The notes under the pieces are model-generated. The model was given only the letters and a program-made list of their open reading frames with translations. It made no database searches and was not told where the DNA came from. DNA of 63,981 nucleotides. It comes from an uncultured Collinsella sp. (GTDB lineage Bacteria; Actinomycetota; Coriobacteriia; Coriobacteriales; Coriobacteriaceae). This document shows, piece by piece, positions 1 to 8,959 of this stretch. The DNA is taken from the NCBI GenBank assembly GCA_900543945.1, contig UQTN01000001.1, positions 1 through 63,981 on the forward strand, in the 5' to 3' direction. Position 1 is the first letter of the stretch, and every line of letters starts with the position of its first letter. The position numbers and the translations under genes were made by a program.

Positions 1-663
1 AAAGCCGCCGCGACCGCCACGGTCGCCGCCACGGCCACCGCGATCGTCACGGCCGCCGCGAGGACCGCGGTCCTCGTCCAGGCCCATGGCGACGAGCGGA
101 GCGATGACCTTATCGAGAGCAGCCATCAGCTCGGTGGCCTCCTCGTAAGAAAGCTCGGGCAGGAGCTTCTCCTTCTTGTTGGCAAGCTCGACCAGGCCCT
201 CAGCGGCATCCTCGGCAGCAAAGACGACGATCTTGCGCATATCGCCCTCGGCGTCGTCGATGCGGCCGACCAGATCGGCAGCCTCGGCCTCGGCCATCAG
301 GCCATCGAGCTCACGAAGGCGCATGCCCAGCAGGTCGGACATTTCCTTCTGCTCCATCTTGGGCTTGAGGTCAAGAAGCTTGATGGCGCGCTCGATGTTC
401 GCCATGCGCTCGGCCTTGGCCTCCTCCTCCTTGGAAATAGCAAAGCGACGGCTGCGCAGCAGGCGGGCGGCCTTCTGCATCTTGTCCATCAGCTCTTCGT
501 CATCGTAATCAGCGGCGGCCTCGACAACCTCGGCCTCCTCGGCGGAAACCTCGTCAGCAGCCTCAACCTCAGCAGCTTCGGTCTCCACGGTCTCGACTGC
601 CTCGACCTCGGCAGCCATGGTCTCGTTCTCGGTCTCGTTCATGATCTCTTCGTTCTCAGACAT
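1..663 (-). CDS. winged-helix (MarR-like) protein with acidic N-terminus and RGG tail, 3' end outside window
   Basis: Partial: 221 residues are visible and the frame runs off the left edge. The ATG at 663 follows AAGAAGGAG with 4-nt spacing. Residues 1-70 are extremely acidic (Glu/Ala/Val rich). Residues about 75-150 form a helical, winged-helix-like segment (RSRRF...ERAIKLLDLKP...MSDLLGMRLRELDGL) resembling MarR-type DNA-binding domains. From about residue 200 the protein becomes an Arg-Gly-Gly tail (RGGRDDRGGRGGD) typical of nucleic-acid-binding low-complexity regions. I infer a DNA- or RNA-binding regulator. The specific function is not recognised, and the length of the tail is unknown because of the truncation. 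Confidence 0.75.
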   Translation of the reverse strand, partial: MSENEEIMNETENETMAAEVEAVETVETEAAEVEAADEVSAEEAEVVEAAADYDDEELMDKMQKAARLLRSRRFAISKEEEAKAERMANIERAIKLLDLKPKMEQKEMSDLLGMRLRELDGLMAEAEAADLVGRIDDAEGDMRKIVVFAAEDAAEGLVELANKKEKLLPELSYEEATELMAALDKVIAPLVAMGLDEDRGPRGGRDDRGGRGGDRGGRGGF

Positions 664-815
664 GAGACTCCTTCTTGGCCCTCTCGGGCATCATCGCCCC
701 ATTCGCGGGGCCCGTCGCGCACTCTTTGCGCTTTAAACATTCATGCCTCTCGGCAAAACGTCCATTAGTTTATGGTGTCGCCATCCAATCTAGCTGCAGA
801 ATCTATGTGCACACA

Positions 816-2231
816 TTAATGCGACATGTGCGACTCGCGGCGGGCGTACACCAGCGACACCGCGAACCCGGCCACAGCAATCACGGCCGCCACGCGCACG
901 GCAGCCGCAAATCCGATCGCCTGGGCGACGTCCGCCGCAACGCCAGCGGCGCCGGCAACCGCCGCAGAACTCGAGAGCAGGCCGATAAACAGGGACGGGC
1001 CAAACGACGCGGCAATCATGTTCCACGTGTTGAGCAATGCCGTTCCGTGAGGATGCTCAGCGGCGGGCAACGTCTCCAGGCCGGCCGTCTGCGAGGGGCT
1101 CAGCACCAAACCAACACCGGCATACACCACAACAGTCAGCGCCACGACAACACCAATGTTCATGCTTGCCGCGGTCATCGAAATTGCAGCCTGTCCCACA
1201 GCAATCAGGGCAAAGCCGACCGGCAGCAGCGGCCACGCGCCACGGGCATCCATCACGCGTCCGCCCACAATCGAGGTCACAGCGTTGCAGGCAATCGCCG
1301 GCAAAATGAGCAAGCCAGCAACAAGAGCCGTCATGCCGTATGCGCCCTCAAAATAGAGCGGCAGCAAAACGCTCATCGAGAACGTCGTCATCATCGACAC
1401 CACCACAAGCAGGCACGCAGGCCAAAAACGAACGCTTGCCATGGGGCGCACGTTGAGCACCGGATGTCCGAGCTTGAGTTGACGGGCCGTAAAGAGGCCG
1501 AGCAGCACAACGGCGGCGAGAAGCGTCACGATACCGGCCATCACATTGGTCGAGAACTCGCCAACGGAATATACAAACGCCGTGATGCCGGCCGCAAGCA
1601 AAGCAACCGACAGAATATCAAGCTTAGTGTTCGAGCGCTCTCCAACATTTCGAACGAGCTTTGCTGCCGCCGCGGCGACCACGACACCGCCCACCAGCGG
1701 CACTACGAACACCGCCCTCCAGCCAAACAACGTGCACATAAGACCACTGATCACAGGTCCAAACGCCGGCCCCAGCGTAATGTAGGCACCGCCCAGACTC
1801 AGATACAGACCGAGCTTCTCGCGCGGAGCGCAAGATAGCACCACATTCATCATGAGCGGAAACAAGACGCCCGATCCCGCAGCCTGCAAAATGCGACTTG
1901 GCAGCAAGACGGTAAACGCTGGGGCGACCAGGCACAGGACTTCTCCGGCGACCATGCATCCGCATGCGAAAAACAGCAGCCTGCGCGTCGAGAAACGACC
2001 GGAAAGAAAGGCCATGATGGCCGTAAAGATCGACGTCACGATCATGTAGCCCGAAACAAGCCACTGCGCCGTGGTGGCACTCACCGAAAAGGCCGCCATG
2101 ATGTCGTGCAACGCCACGTTAATGATGTTCTCGTTAAACGCGGCAACAAAGGCCGCGATATACATTACGGCGAGAAACGCCGAAGTGGCCGATGGCGCTA
2201 CTTGAACTTGTTGCTGAGATTTGCTCCCCAT
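816..2231 (-). CDS. DHA2-family MFS efflux transporter
   Basis: A 471-residue, very hydrophobic protein with at least 12 predicted membrane spans. It has the N-terminal pattern of the drug:H+ antiporter-2 (EmrB/QacA) group: NENIINVALHDIMAAF in helix 1, then QWLVSGYMIVTSIFTAIMAF in helix 2. The frame is open to 2348, but the start at 2231 is chosen because AGGAAGG lies 5 nt upstream. It is transcribed away from the deformylase-like gene at 2436. The family exports drugs or other amphipathic compounds using the proton gradient. The substrate cannot be read from sequence, and no partner membrane-fusion protein is adjacent. Confidence 0.88.
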   Translation of the reverse strand: MGSKSQQQVQVAPSATSAFLAVMYIAAFVAAFNENIINVALHDIMAAFSVSATTAQWLVSGYMIVTSIFTAIMAFLSGRFSTRRLLFFACGCMVAGEVLCLVAPAFTVLLPSRILQAAGSGVLFPLMMNVVLSCAPREKLGLYLSLGGAYITLGPAFGPVISGLMCTLFGWRAVFVVPLVGGVVVAAAAAKLVRNVGERSNTKLDILSVALLAAGITAFVYSVGEFSTNVMAGIVTLLAAVVLLGLFTARQLKLGHPVLNVRPMASVRFWPACLLVVVSMMTTFSMSVLLPLYFEGAYGMTALVAGLLILPAIACNAVTSIVGGRVMDARGAWPLLPVGFALIAVGQAAISMTAASMNIGVVVALTVVVYAGVGLVLSPSQTAGLETLPAAEHPHGTALLNTWNMIAASFGPSLFIGLLSSSAAVAGAAGVAADVAQAIGFAAAVRVAAVIAVAGFAVSLVYARRESHMSH

Positions 2232-2435
2232 GCATTTCCTTCCTCTTGGAACGACCGTCGTATCGCCCCAGAGGAACAGTCCAGGGCGAGGATGAGCCCT
2301 AGACTTACGCCAGACGCCGCACGCGACGAGTCTGGCAACATGGTCCAACGTCGAAAGATTGTAACGCGAACGCGCAGCTTTCCTTCCGCGCTATTATTGA
2401 AAGTCCACGAAAGCATGAGACATGAGGAGCCCTCC

Positions 2436-2846
2436 ATGATTAAGCCCATCATGAAATCCGAGTTCTTTTTGCGCCTGCCTTCCGAAGACGCGGGACCCGA
2501 CGATGCCGCGACCGGGCAGGACCTCCTGGATACGCTCCATGAGCATGAGCACGAGTGCGTGGGGCTCGCCGCCAATATGATTGGCGCGCGCAAACGCATC
2601 ATCTGCGTAAAGGACGGCAACAGGGCGCTGCTGATGTACAACCCTCAAATTCTTGAGCAGGTCAATTCCTATCAGACGAGCGAAGGATGTCTCTCGCTTT
2701 CCGGCGAGCGCCCCTGTACTCGCTATCGCCGCATTAAGGTTGAGTATTTGGACGAGAATTACGTCCACCGCATCAAAAACTTCTCGGGCTACACCGCCGA
2801 GATCATCCAACACGAAATCGACCACTGTTGCGGAATCGTTATTTAG
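2436..2846 (+). CDS. peptide deformylase-like protein (variant motif I)
   Basis: A 136-residue protein whose three motifs map to peptide deformylase: GLAANMIG (43-50), EGCLS (83-87) and QHEIDH (125-130). The metal ligands Cys85, His126 and His130 and the catalytic Glu127 are present. The motif I glutamine (usual GxGLAAPQ), which helps form the oxyanion hole, is Met48. The protein is shorter than housekeeping deformylases (about 165-190 residues) and ends right after motif III. The start is set by AGGAG upstream of ATG 2436; the longer frame from 2106 has no ribosome site. It may act on an unusual formylated or acylated peptide, or have weak activity. A paralogue lies at 10186-10605. Confidence 0.8.
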   Translation: MIKPIMKSEFFLRLPSEDAGPDDAATGQDLLDTLHEHEHECVGLAANMIGARKRIICVKDGNRALLMYNPQILEQVNSYQTSEGCLSLSGERPCTRYRRIKVEYLDENYVHRIKNFSGYTAEIIQHEIDHCCGIVI

Positions 2847-2861
2847 TTCCGCCGATTCAAG

Positions 2862-2898
2862 AAAGCTCCCTGCAGCAAAACAACTGCAGGGAGCTTTT
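2862..2898 (+). terminator. intrinsic terminator after deformylase-like gene
   Basis: The arms AAAGCTCCCTGCAG and CTGCAGGGAGCTTTT form a perfect 14-bp GC-rich stem around an 8-nt loop ending in TTTT. It sits between convergent genes and could work in both directions. Confidence 0.85.
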
Positions 2899-2921
2899 CA
2901 TAGTGCGGAACTTCTATCCCA

Positions 2922-4442
2922 CTAGCTCTGGCGGTAATGGTCGAAGAAGTCGGCGAGGTCTTCGAGGGACTCTTTGAGCACTTCCATGCGCGGCAGGTAC
3001 ACGATACGGAAGTGGTCGGGCTCAGCCCAGTTAAAGCCGCCGCCGCGCGTGATCAGGATCTTCTTCTCGTGCAGCAGGTCAAGGGCGAACTGCTCGTCAT
3101 CGGTGATGTTGAACTTCTTCACATCCATCTTGGGGAAGATGTAGAACGCCGCGCGCGGCTTAACCACCGAGATGCCGTCGATCTTGTTGAGCGCCTCATA
3201 CACAAAGTTGCGCTGCTCGTAGACACGACCGCCGGGGCGGATGTAGTCATTGACCGACTGATGGCCGCCGAGCGCTGTCTGGACGATCGACTGAGCCGGC
3301 ACGTTGGAGCACAGGCGCATGTTCGAGAGCATGTTGATGCCCATGATGAAGTCGCTCATGCAGCGCTGGTTGCCCGAAAGCACCATCCAGCCAATACGAT
3401 AGCCCGCGATCATGTGCGACTTGGAAAGGCCGCTAAAGGTGACGCAGGGCAGATCAGGAGCGAGCGAGGCAATCGAGACGTGCTCGTAACCGTCCATGCA
3501 CAGGCGGTCGTAGATCTCATCGGCAAAGATCATCAGCTGATGCCTGCGTGCAACCTCGACGATGCCCTCGAGCACCTCGCGCGGATAGACGGAACCCGTG
3601 GGGTTGTTGGGGTTGATGATGACGAGGGCTTTGGTCGCGCTCGTGATCTTGGACTCCATATCCTCCAGGTCGGGATACCAATCCGCCTGCTCATCACACA
3701 AATAGTGAACGGGATGTCCGCCGGCAAGGGTTGCGCACGCCGTCCACAGCGGATAATCGGGGCTGGGGATCAGAATCTCGTCACCGTTATCGAGCAGCGC
3801 GTTCATCGAAAGCTGAATGAGCTCGGACACGCCGTTGCCCGTGTAGATGTGCTCCATCTGAACATTGGGCAGACCCTTGATCTGCGAGTACTGCATGATC
3901 GCCTTGCGCGCGGAGAACAGGCCGCGCGAGTTGGAATAGCCTTCGCAGTCGGGCAGCTGCTGGCGCATGTCCTTAATGACCTCATCGGGCGTGCGGAAAC
4001 CAAAGGGCGCCGGATTACCGATGTTGAGCTTGAGGATGCGCTCGCCCTCGTCCTCCATACGGGCAGCCTCGTCGACGACGGGACCGCGCACGTCATACAG
4101 GACGTTATCGAGCTTGGTGGATTTAGAAAAAGTACGCATGGTGGTGCTCCTTGGAATTTGAGCTGAAGGACTAGGTTCGAATTTGGCAACGTTATGGGAC
4201 GAGGACGTCTCGCCTTGATCGGCGTCACCGGCGAGCAGCCAGGTAACATCGACCTCCAAAATACGGGCGAGCAGCTCTGCCACATCACGCCGCGGAATCG
4301 TCTTGCCGCTCACATATTGGCTCATCTGACTCTTGCCGAGTTTTTTGCCGAGCATCTCCGATGCGCGGATCACGTCCGACTGGCGAACGTCGCGATCGGA
4401 CATAGTCTGTCGCAGGCGATCGCTAAACGTCTCTTGGGCCAC
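2922..4442 (-). CDS. XRE helix-turn-helix / class I aminotransferase fusion (AlaA/AlaT-like)
   Basis: A 506-residue fusion. Residues about 4-72 are a Cro/CI-type helix-turn-helix (SQMSQYVSGKTIPRRDVAELL). Residues 102-506 are a complete PLP-dependent aminotransferase of the alanine-forming AlaA/AlaT group: NPNNPTG (277-283), FADEIYDRL, and the PLP lysine in GLSKSH (Lys341). The start is GTG 4442 behind AAGGAGG with 5-nt spacing; the upstream ATG at 4481 lies inside the operator. A second ATG at 4139, behind AAGGAG with 8-nt spacing, opens a 405-residue aminotransferase-only frame. The family interconverts pyruvate and alanine with glutamate. The fused domain probably binds the GTTCAA sites just upstream, coupling enzyme and repressor. 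Confidence 0.88.
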   Translation of the reverse strand: MAQETFSDRLRQTMSDRDVRQSDVIRASEMLGKKLGKSQMSQYVSGKTIPRRDVAELLARILEVDVTWLLAGDADQGETSSSHNVAKFEPSPSAQIPRSTTMRTFSKSTKLDNVLYDVRGPVVDEAARMEDEGERILKLNIGNPAPFGFRTPDEVIKDMRQQLPDCEGYSNSRGLFSARKAIMQYSQIKGLPNVQMEHIYTGNGVSELIQLSMNALLDNGDEILIPSPDYPLWTACATLAGGHPVHYLCDEQADWYPDLEDMESKITSATKALVIINPNNPTGSVYPREVLEGIVEVARRHQLMIFADEIYDRLCMDGYEHVSIASLAPDLPCVTFSGLSKSHMIAGYRIGWMVLSGNQRCMSDFIMGINMLSNMRLCSNVPAQSIVQTALGGHQSVNDYIRPGGRVYEQRNFVYEALNKIDGISVVKPRAAFYIFPKMDVKKFNITDDEQFALDLLHEKKILITRGGGFNWAEPDHFRIVYLPRMEVLKESLEDLADFFDHYRQS

Positions 4443-4463
4443 AGGAACCTCCTTGCTGGCAAA

Positions 4464-4545
4464 GTTCAATTTATAGGACACGAATTGAACCTGAGTTCAA
4501 TTTAGGCAGCAGTATAGCGCCGTGCTATTTCGAAAAGTTCAATTT
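4464..4545 (-). promoter_or_regulatory. GTTCAATT operator cluster upstream of the HTH-aminotransferase
   Basis: A perfect inverted repeat AATTGAAC-CTGA-GTTCAATT occupies 4483-4502. Two extra half-sites GTTCAATTT lie at 4464-4472 and 4537-4545. The first half-site is about 20 bp from the GTG start. The arrangement fits autoregulation by the gene's own XRE domain, which is an inference. Confidence 0.65.
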
Positions 4546-4605
4546 CAAAAATAAAATGAGCAAGACCTCGAGATTTATCCCAAGGCGATAACGACGTGCA
4601 CGCAT

Positions 4606-5463
4606 TTAGAGGTATTCGAGGAAACGAGCGGCGGCAAGCGAAACATCGGCCGTTCGATATATGGCGTTGATCTGCCGATGGGGATGCCCTTCGAGCGGAC
4701 GCACAGCAACATCGAACTGGCAGCGACGCAAGATGAGCGCGGGAAGAATGCTCACGCCCAGGCCATCCTCGACCATAGCCATAATCGCATAGTCATCCCA
4801 AGTCGACAGTTTTGAGCGCACCGCCAGCCCCGCCCGACGGAATAGCGGCGTAATCTCGTCATCAGTGCCGCGTTCTAGCAGAATAAACTGCTCGTTGGCT
4901 AAATCGGCAAGAGAAACGACCTCCGCCGTGGCAAGCGAGGAGTCCGCTGGCACCACGGCCATCAACTCGTCTTGCACCAACGGTCGCGACGCCATGCCGG
5001 CGCCGCGTGGCTCGCGCGGAATAAAGCCCAGGTCGCAGCGGCCTTCCGCCACCCATTGCTCAATCTCGGAGTAATCACCCATCAGCAGCTCGTAATCGAC
5101 ATCCGGATGATCGGCGCGAAAGCGCGCAATCACCGGCGGCAGTACATGGGTCGCCACACTCGAAAACGTACCAATGCAGATCTTGCCGCGCATGAGCCCA
5201 CGCATCTCGTCCACGTGTCGCTGCAGGCGGCCAAACTCCTCGCAGAGCGCCTCAACCGCCGGCATGATCTGCCGCCCATCGGCAGAAAGCACCACACCCT
5301 CGCGGCTGCGGTCGAGCACCTTAAAACCCCAATCGGTCTCAAGGTCGCCCACCATGCGGCTCACGCCCGACTGCGAATAGCTCAGCCGCTCGGCGGCGCG
5401 CGTAAAACTGCCGGCCCGCACGGTCTCGAGCAGCACCTGCATCTTTTGAATATTCGTTTCCAC
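4606..5463 (-). CDS. LysR-family transcriptional regulator
   Basis: A 285-residue LysR-type regulator. The N-terminal winged helix (GSFTRAAERLSYSQSGVSRMVGDLE) is followed by a coiled linker and a LysR substrate-binding domain. The GTG start at 5463 follows GGAGGGG. It is transcribed divergently from the EamA transporter at 5581 across a 117-bp spacer containing two candidate LysR boxes, so the transporter is the likely target. The inducer is unknown. Confidence 0.9.
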   Translation of the reverse strand: METNIQKMQVLLETVRAGSFTRAAERLSYSQSGVSRMVGDLETDWGFKVLDRSREGVVLSADGRQIMPAVEALCEEFGRLQRHVDEMRGLMRGKICIGTFSSVATHVLPPVIARFRADHPDVDYELLMGDYSEIEQWVAEGRCDLGFIPREPRGAGMASRPLVQDELMAVVPADSSLATAEVVSLADLANEQFILLERGTDDEITPLFRRAGLAVRSKLSTWDDYAIMAMVEDGLGVSILPALILRRCQFDVAVRPLEGHPHRQINAIYRTADVSLAAARFLEYL

Positions 5464-5480
5464 GGCACCCCTCCACCTTT

Positions 5481-5550
5481 ACATGAGTTTTGTCATGTTA
5501 TCCATGCATTATATTCGCTTTTCTTCTAAAGCCAGTTCACCCATAGTGAA
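5481..5550. promoter_or_regulatory. divergent LysR/EamA control region with LTTR-type boxes
   Basis: TTCAC-CCATA-GTGAA (5536-5550) is a perfect inverted repeat of the classical T-N11-A form bound by LysR-type regulators. ACATGA-GTTTTG-TCATGT (5481-5498) is a second inverted repeat nearer the regulator start. Two boxes between divergent genes match the usual recognition- and activation-site arrangement. Confidence 0.6.
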
Positions 5551-5580
5551 CATGCTCGGATATAGAGGGGATGTCAGCAC

Positions 5581-6492
5581 ATGAACAACGGATTGTTTAC
5601 GTACTTAGCAGCATTGCTATTGTTTGGCTCCAACGGCATCATCGCCGCTGCCATCGCGCTGCCGAGCTCCGATATCGTACTGTTGCGCACGTTTTTGGGC
5701 GCTCTCACCCTTGCCGCCATCCTCTTCATAACCAAGCGCCATAACCTGCAGGCTCCGTCTCGCCCCCGCGAGGCCGCAGCGCTCATCGTCTCGGGCGCCG
5801 CGCTGGGCGCCAGCTGGATTTTCCTGTTCCGCGTCTATCAGACGATCGGCGTTGGTATCTCCTCGCTGTTGTATTACTGTGGCCCCATCATCGTTATGGC
5901 CCTCTCCCCGCTCATTTTTGGCGAAAAGCTGACCGGCGGCAAAATCGCTGGCTTTGTCGCCGTCGCCTGCGGTGCTTTTCTCATTGCAGCGCAAGGTCTA
6001 GGCGGCAATATGCCCATTGCGGGCATCGTCTGTGGAATCGCCTCGGCCTTCTGCTATGCATTGATGGTCATCGCCAGCAAGGGTGCGCCGCACATCGAGG
6101 GCCTCGAGAACTCCGCACTCCAAGTGAGCGCCGCCTTTGTGACCGCACTGGCCCTCACGCTCATCACGCAGGGCGCTCCCTCGTTCCTGTCCGCCGGCGT
6201 CGCCGCCAGCATTGATTGGCGCGCCGTCGCTATGCTCGGCGTCGTCAACACCGGCATTGGTTGCCTGCTCTACTTTAGCGCCGTCGCCAAGCTGCCCGTC
6301 CAGACCGTCGCCGTCGTCGGCTACCTCGAGCCGCTTTCGGCGGTCGTGTTCTCGGCCGCCCTTTTGGGTGAAGCCATAACACCGGTCCGCCTGATGGGCG
6401 CCGCGCTTATCATCGGCGGCGCGATTTTTTGCGAACTCGCCGGCAAACGCGCAAACGCCAAGGCTGGCATCGCCCAGACAGCACGTGCTTAA
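5581..6492 (+). CDS. EamA/DMT-family transporter
   Basis: A 303-residue membrane protein of about ten spans made of two EamA repeats. LFGSNGIIAAAIALPSSDIVLLRT opens the first repeat and the second is similar in layout. Members export amino acids, metabolites or toxic compounds. ATG 5581 lies in a spacer shared with the divergent LysR gene, which probably controls it. The substrate cannot be inferred. A very similar LysR/EamA arrangement occurs at 43674-45601. Confidence 0.88.
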   Translation: MNNGLFTYLAALLLFGSNGIIAAAIALPSSDIVLLRTFLGALTLAAILFITKRHNLQAPSRPREAAALIVSGAALGASWIFLFRVYQTIGVGISSLLYYCGPIIVMALSPLIFGEKLTGGKIAGFVAVACGAFLIAAQGLGGNMPIAGIVCGIASAFCYALMVIASKGAPHIEGLENSALQVSAAFVTALALTLITQGAPSFLSAGVAASIDWRAVAMLGVVNTGIGCLLYFSAVAKLPVQTVAVVGYLEPLSAVVFSAALLGEAITPVRLMGAALIIGGAIFCELAGKRANAKAGIAQTARA

Positions 6493-6526
6493 AAGCCCCT
6501 GCTTTGAAATGCTACCTGCGTAGATA

Positions 6527-6550
6527 AATAATCCCCAGCTGAGGATTATT
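6527..6550 (+). promoter_or_regulatory. 24-bp near-perfect palindrome in the kup leader
   Basis: AATAATCC-CCAGCTGA-GGATTATT pairs over 22 of 24 positions and lies 100 bp upstream of kup. No T-run follows, so a protein-binding site is more likely than a terminator. The bound regulator is unknown. Confidence 0.4.
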
Positions 6551-6649
6551 GTCTAAAATAACCCGATGTGCCAAACTGCTCTTGTATGTATAAAGACGGC
6601 ATAAAGTTTTTTGTCCTAGACAGATAACCGGATGTCTAAGGGAGTCCTC

Positions 6650-8878
6650 GTGGCACACAACAAACTGGAGGCAAACCTCCAAGACCAGCGCGGGCAAGGC
6701 GGGCACGGAGCCATCCCCCTCTCCGCTGGCATGCTGCTCGTAACGCTCGGCGTCGTCTATGGCGACATCGGCACGAGCCCCATGTACACCATGAAATCAA
6801 TCGTCGCCAACAACGGCGGCATCGGTACCGTCAGCGAGGACATGATCCTGGGCGCGCTTTCGCTCGTCATCTGGACCATGACGCTCGTGACCACGGTCAA
6901 GTACGTGGTAATCGCCATGAAGGCCGACAACCACAACGAAGGCGGCATCTTCGCCCTGTTCAGCCTCGTACGCAAGGTGGCACCATGGCTGATTCTGCCC
7001 GCCATGATCGGCGGCGCGGCGCTGCTCGCCGACGGCATCCTCACCCCCGCCGTCACGGTCACCACAGCCATCGAGGGTCTGCGCACCATCGAATGGGGCC
7101 ATGCGCTGCTGGGCGACGGCCAGACCAACGTCATCATCATCACCATCATCATTATCTGCGGCCTATTTGCCATGCAGCGCGCCGGCACCTCGTCAATCGG
7201 CAAGCTCTTCGGCCCGCTCATGACGCTGTGGTTCCTGTTCCTGGCAGGCGCCGGTCTGTTCAACATGCTCGGCAACCTGTCCATCTTGCGCGCGCTCAAC
7301 CCCATCCGCGGCATTATGTTCCTGTTCTCGCCCATCAACCATTCGGGCATTATGGTGCTCGGCTTTGTCTTCCTGTCGACAACCGGTGCCGAGGCACTCT
7401 ACTCGGACATGGGCCACGTGGGCAAGGCAAACATCTATGCATCCTGGCCATTTGTTAAGGCGGCCCTTATCCTCAACTATCTGGGTCAGGGAGCTTGGCT
7501 ACTCGCCAATAACTCCAACCCCCAGATGCTCGCGATGGATATCGTCAACCCGTTCTATATGATGCTCCCCGAGCCCCTACGCCCCTTTGCCATCGTGCTT
7601 TCGGCCGTGGCGGCCATCATCGCCTCACAGGCGCTCATCACCGGCTCGTTCTCGCTGGTATCCGAGGCAACGCGCCTCAACCTTATGCCGCACCTGCGCA
7701 TCCACTACCCCAGCGACACCAAGGGCCAGCTCTATATTCCACTCGTCAACAACATCATGTGGGTCGGCTGCATCTTCATTGTGCTGCTGTTCCAGAACTC
7801 CGAGCGCATGGAGAGCGCCTACGGCCTCGCCATTACCGTGACCATGCTTATGACCACCACGCTGCTGACGAGCTATATCGCCGGCATCCTCAAGCACAAG
7901 CTGGGCGCCTGCGTCTTCGCCCTGCTCTTCGGTGCCATTGAGCTGTGCTTCTTCGCCTCGTGCCTCACCATGTTCTTTGACGGCGGCTACGTAATGATCT
8001 TCTTGGCCTCGCTGCTGTTTGGCCTTATGTACGTGTGGCGCCGCGGCACCGCCATCGAGCGCACGCAGACGATCCTGCTGCCCGTCTCCAAGTACATCGA
8101 CCAGCTCAACCGCCTGCGCAACGACGAGACCTACCCCGTGCTCGCCGACAATCTGGTGTTCCTCACCAACAGCCCCGATCCGCTCACGCTCGACCGCGAC
8201 GTGCTCTATTCCATCCTGGACAAACATCCCAAGCGCGCCAAGGCATACTGGTTCATCAACGTGCACGTTACCGATGAACCCTATACGCACGAGTATTCCG
8301 TCGAGACCTTTGGCACGGACTTTTTGTTCCGCGTGCGCCTGGACTTGGGCTTTAAGGTCAACCAGCGCGTTAATGCCTACCTGCGCCAAATCGTCGGCGA
8401 CTTGATGGCATCGGGCGAGCTGCCGCCGCAGCATCACACCTACTCTATCTACGAGACACGCGGCAACGTGGGCGACTTCCGCTTTTGCATGCTGCGCAAG
8501 ATGCTTGCCCCCGAAACGGACATCAACCGCAACGACCATCGCGTCATGGCCATCAAGTACGCCGTCCGCCGCGCCTGCGGAAGCCCGGCACGCTGGTACG
8601 GTCTCGAGAACTCGGCCATCATCATTGAGTACGTACCGCTCTTTGCCCGCATGCGCCCGGCCGTCAAACTTGTGCGCACCCAGGTGCCGCTCGAGGTTCA
8701 GATCGAAGAGGCCGAGGAAATGGAGGTCGACATCTTCTCGGACGACTTGGTCAACGGCAACGAGGCCGGCAAGAGCATGAACGTCGATCCCACCGAGCTG
8801 CTCGAGAGCGTCGCCGATACGCCCGAACAGCAACTCGACGGACTCGAGAGCACCCAGTTCAACGACGCCAACTTCTAA
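6650..8878 (+). CDS. kup: Kup/HAK/KT-family potassium uptake protein
   Basis: A 742-residue low-affinity K+:H+ symporter. The N-terminal signature TLGVVYGDIGTSPMYTMKS is diagnostic of the KUP family, followed by twelve membrane spans. A soluble C-terminal domain of about 270 residues begins near residue 475 and ends in a very acidic tail. The GTG at 6650 is preferred to ATG 6632 because GGGAG lies 5 nt upstream. It is monocistronic, with a palindrome upstream and a strong terminator downstream. Whether the system responds to c-di-AMP was not evident; no ydaO-type leader was seen. Confidence 0.93.
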   Translation: MAHNKLEANLQDQRGQGGHGAIPLSAGMLLVTLGVVYGDIGTSPMYTMKSIVANNGGIGTVSEDMILGALSLVIWTMTLVTTVKYVVIAMKADNHNEGGIFALFSLVRKVAPWLILPAMIGGAALLADGILTPAVTVTTAIEGLRTIEWGHALLGDGQTNVIIITIIIICGLFAMQRAGTSSIGKLFGPLMTLWFLFLAGAGLFNMLGNLSILRALNPIRGIMFLFSPINHSGIMVLGFVFLSTTGAEALYSDMGHVGKANIYASWPFVKAALILNYLGQGAWLLANNSNPQMLAMDIVNPFYMMLPEPLRPFAIVLSAVAAIIASQALITGSFSLVSEATRLNLMPHLRIHYPSDTKGQLYIPLVNNIMWVGCIFIVLLFQNSERMESAYGLAITVTMLMTTTLLTSYIAGILKHKLGACVFALLFGAIELCFFASCLTMFFDGGYVMIFLASLLFGLMYVWRRGTAIERTQTILLPVSKYIDQLNRLRNDETYPVLADNLVFLTNSPDPLTLDRDVLYSILDKHPKRAKAYWFINVHVTDEPYTHEYSVETFGTDFLFRVRLDLGFKVNQRVNAYLRQIVGDLMASGELPPQHHTYSIYETRGNVGDFRFCMLRKMLAPETDINRNDHRVMAIKYAVRRACGSPARWYGLENSAIIIEYVPLFARMRPAVKLVRTQVPLEVQIEEAEEMEVDIFSDDLVNGNEAGKSMNVDPTELLESVADTPEQQLDGLESTQFNDANF

Positions 8879-8900
8879 CACGCCACCAGCCATTGACGAC

Positions 8901-8940
8901 AACGGCCTCGCATCTCATAAGAGGTGCGAGGCCGTTTTAT
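8901..8940 (+). terminator. terminator after kup (bidirectional)
   Basis: A 16-bp stem with one G-U pair (AACGGCCTCGCATCTC / GAGGTGCGAGGCCGTT) and an ATAA loop, followed by TTAT. It separates kup from the convergent bile salt hydrolase gene. Confidence 0.85.
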
Positions 8941-8959
8941 GTCGCAACGGACCAGTGAG

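Noticed and set aside
675..1838. 387-codon open frame on the plus strand
   Set aside because: It is antisense to the MFS exporter, with no ribosome site and His/Arg-rich nonsense composition.
7625..8902. 425-codon open frame antisense to kup
   Set aside because: A mirror frame produced by GC-rich codon bias; no family features.
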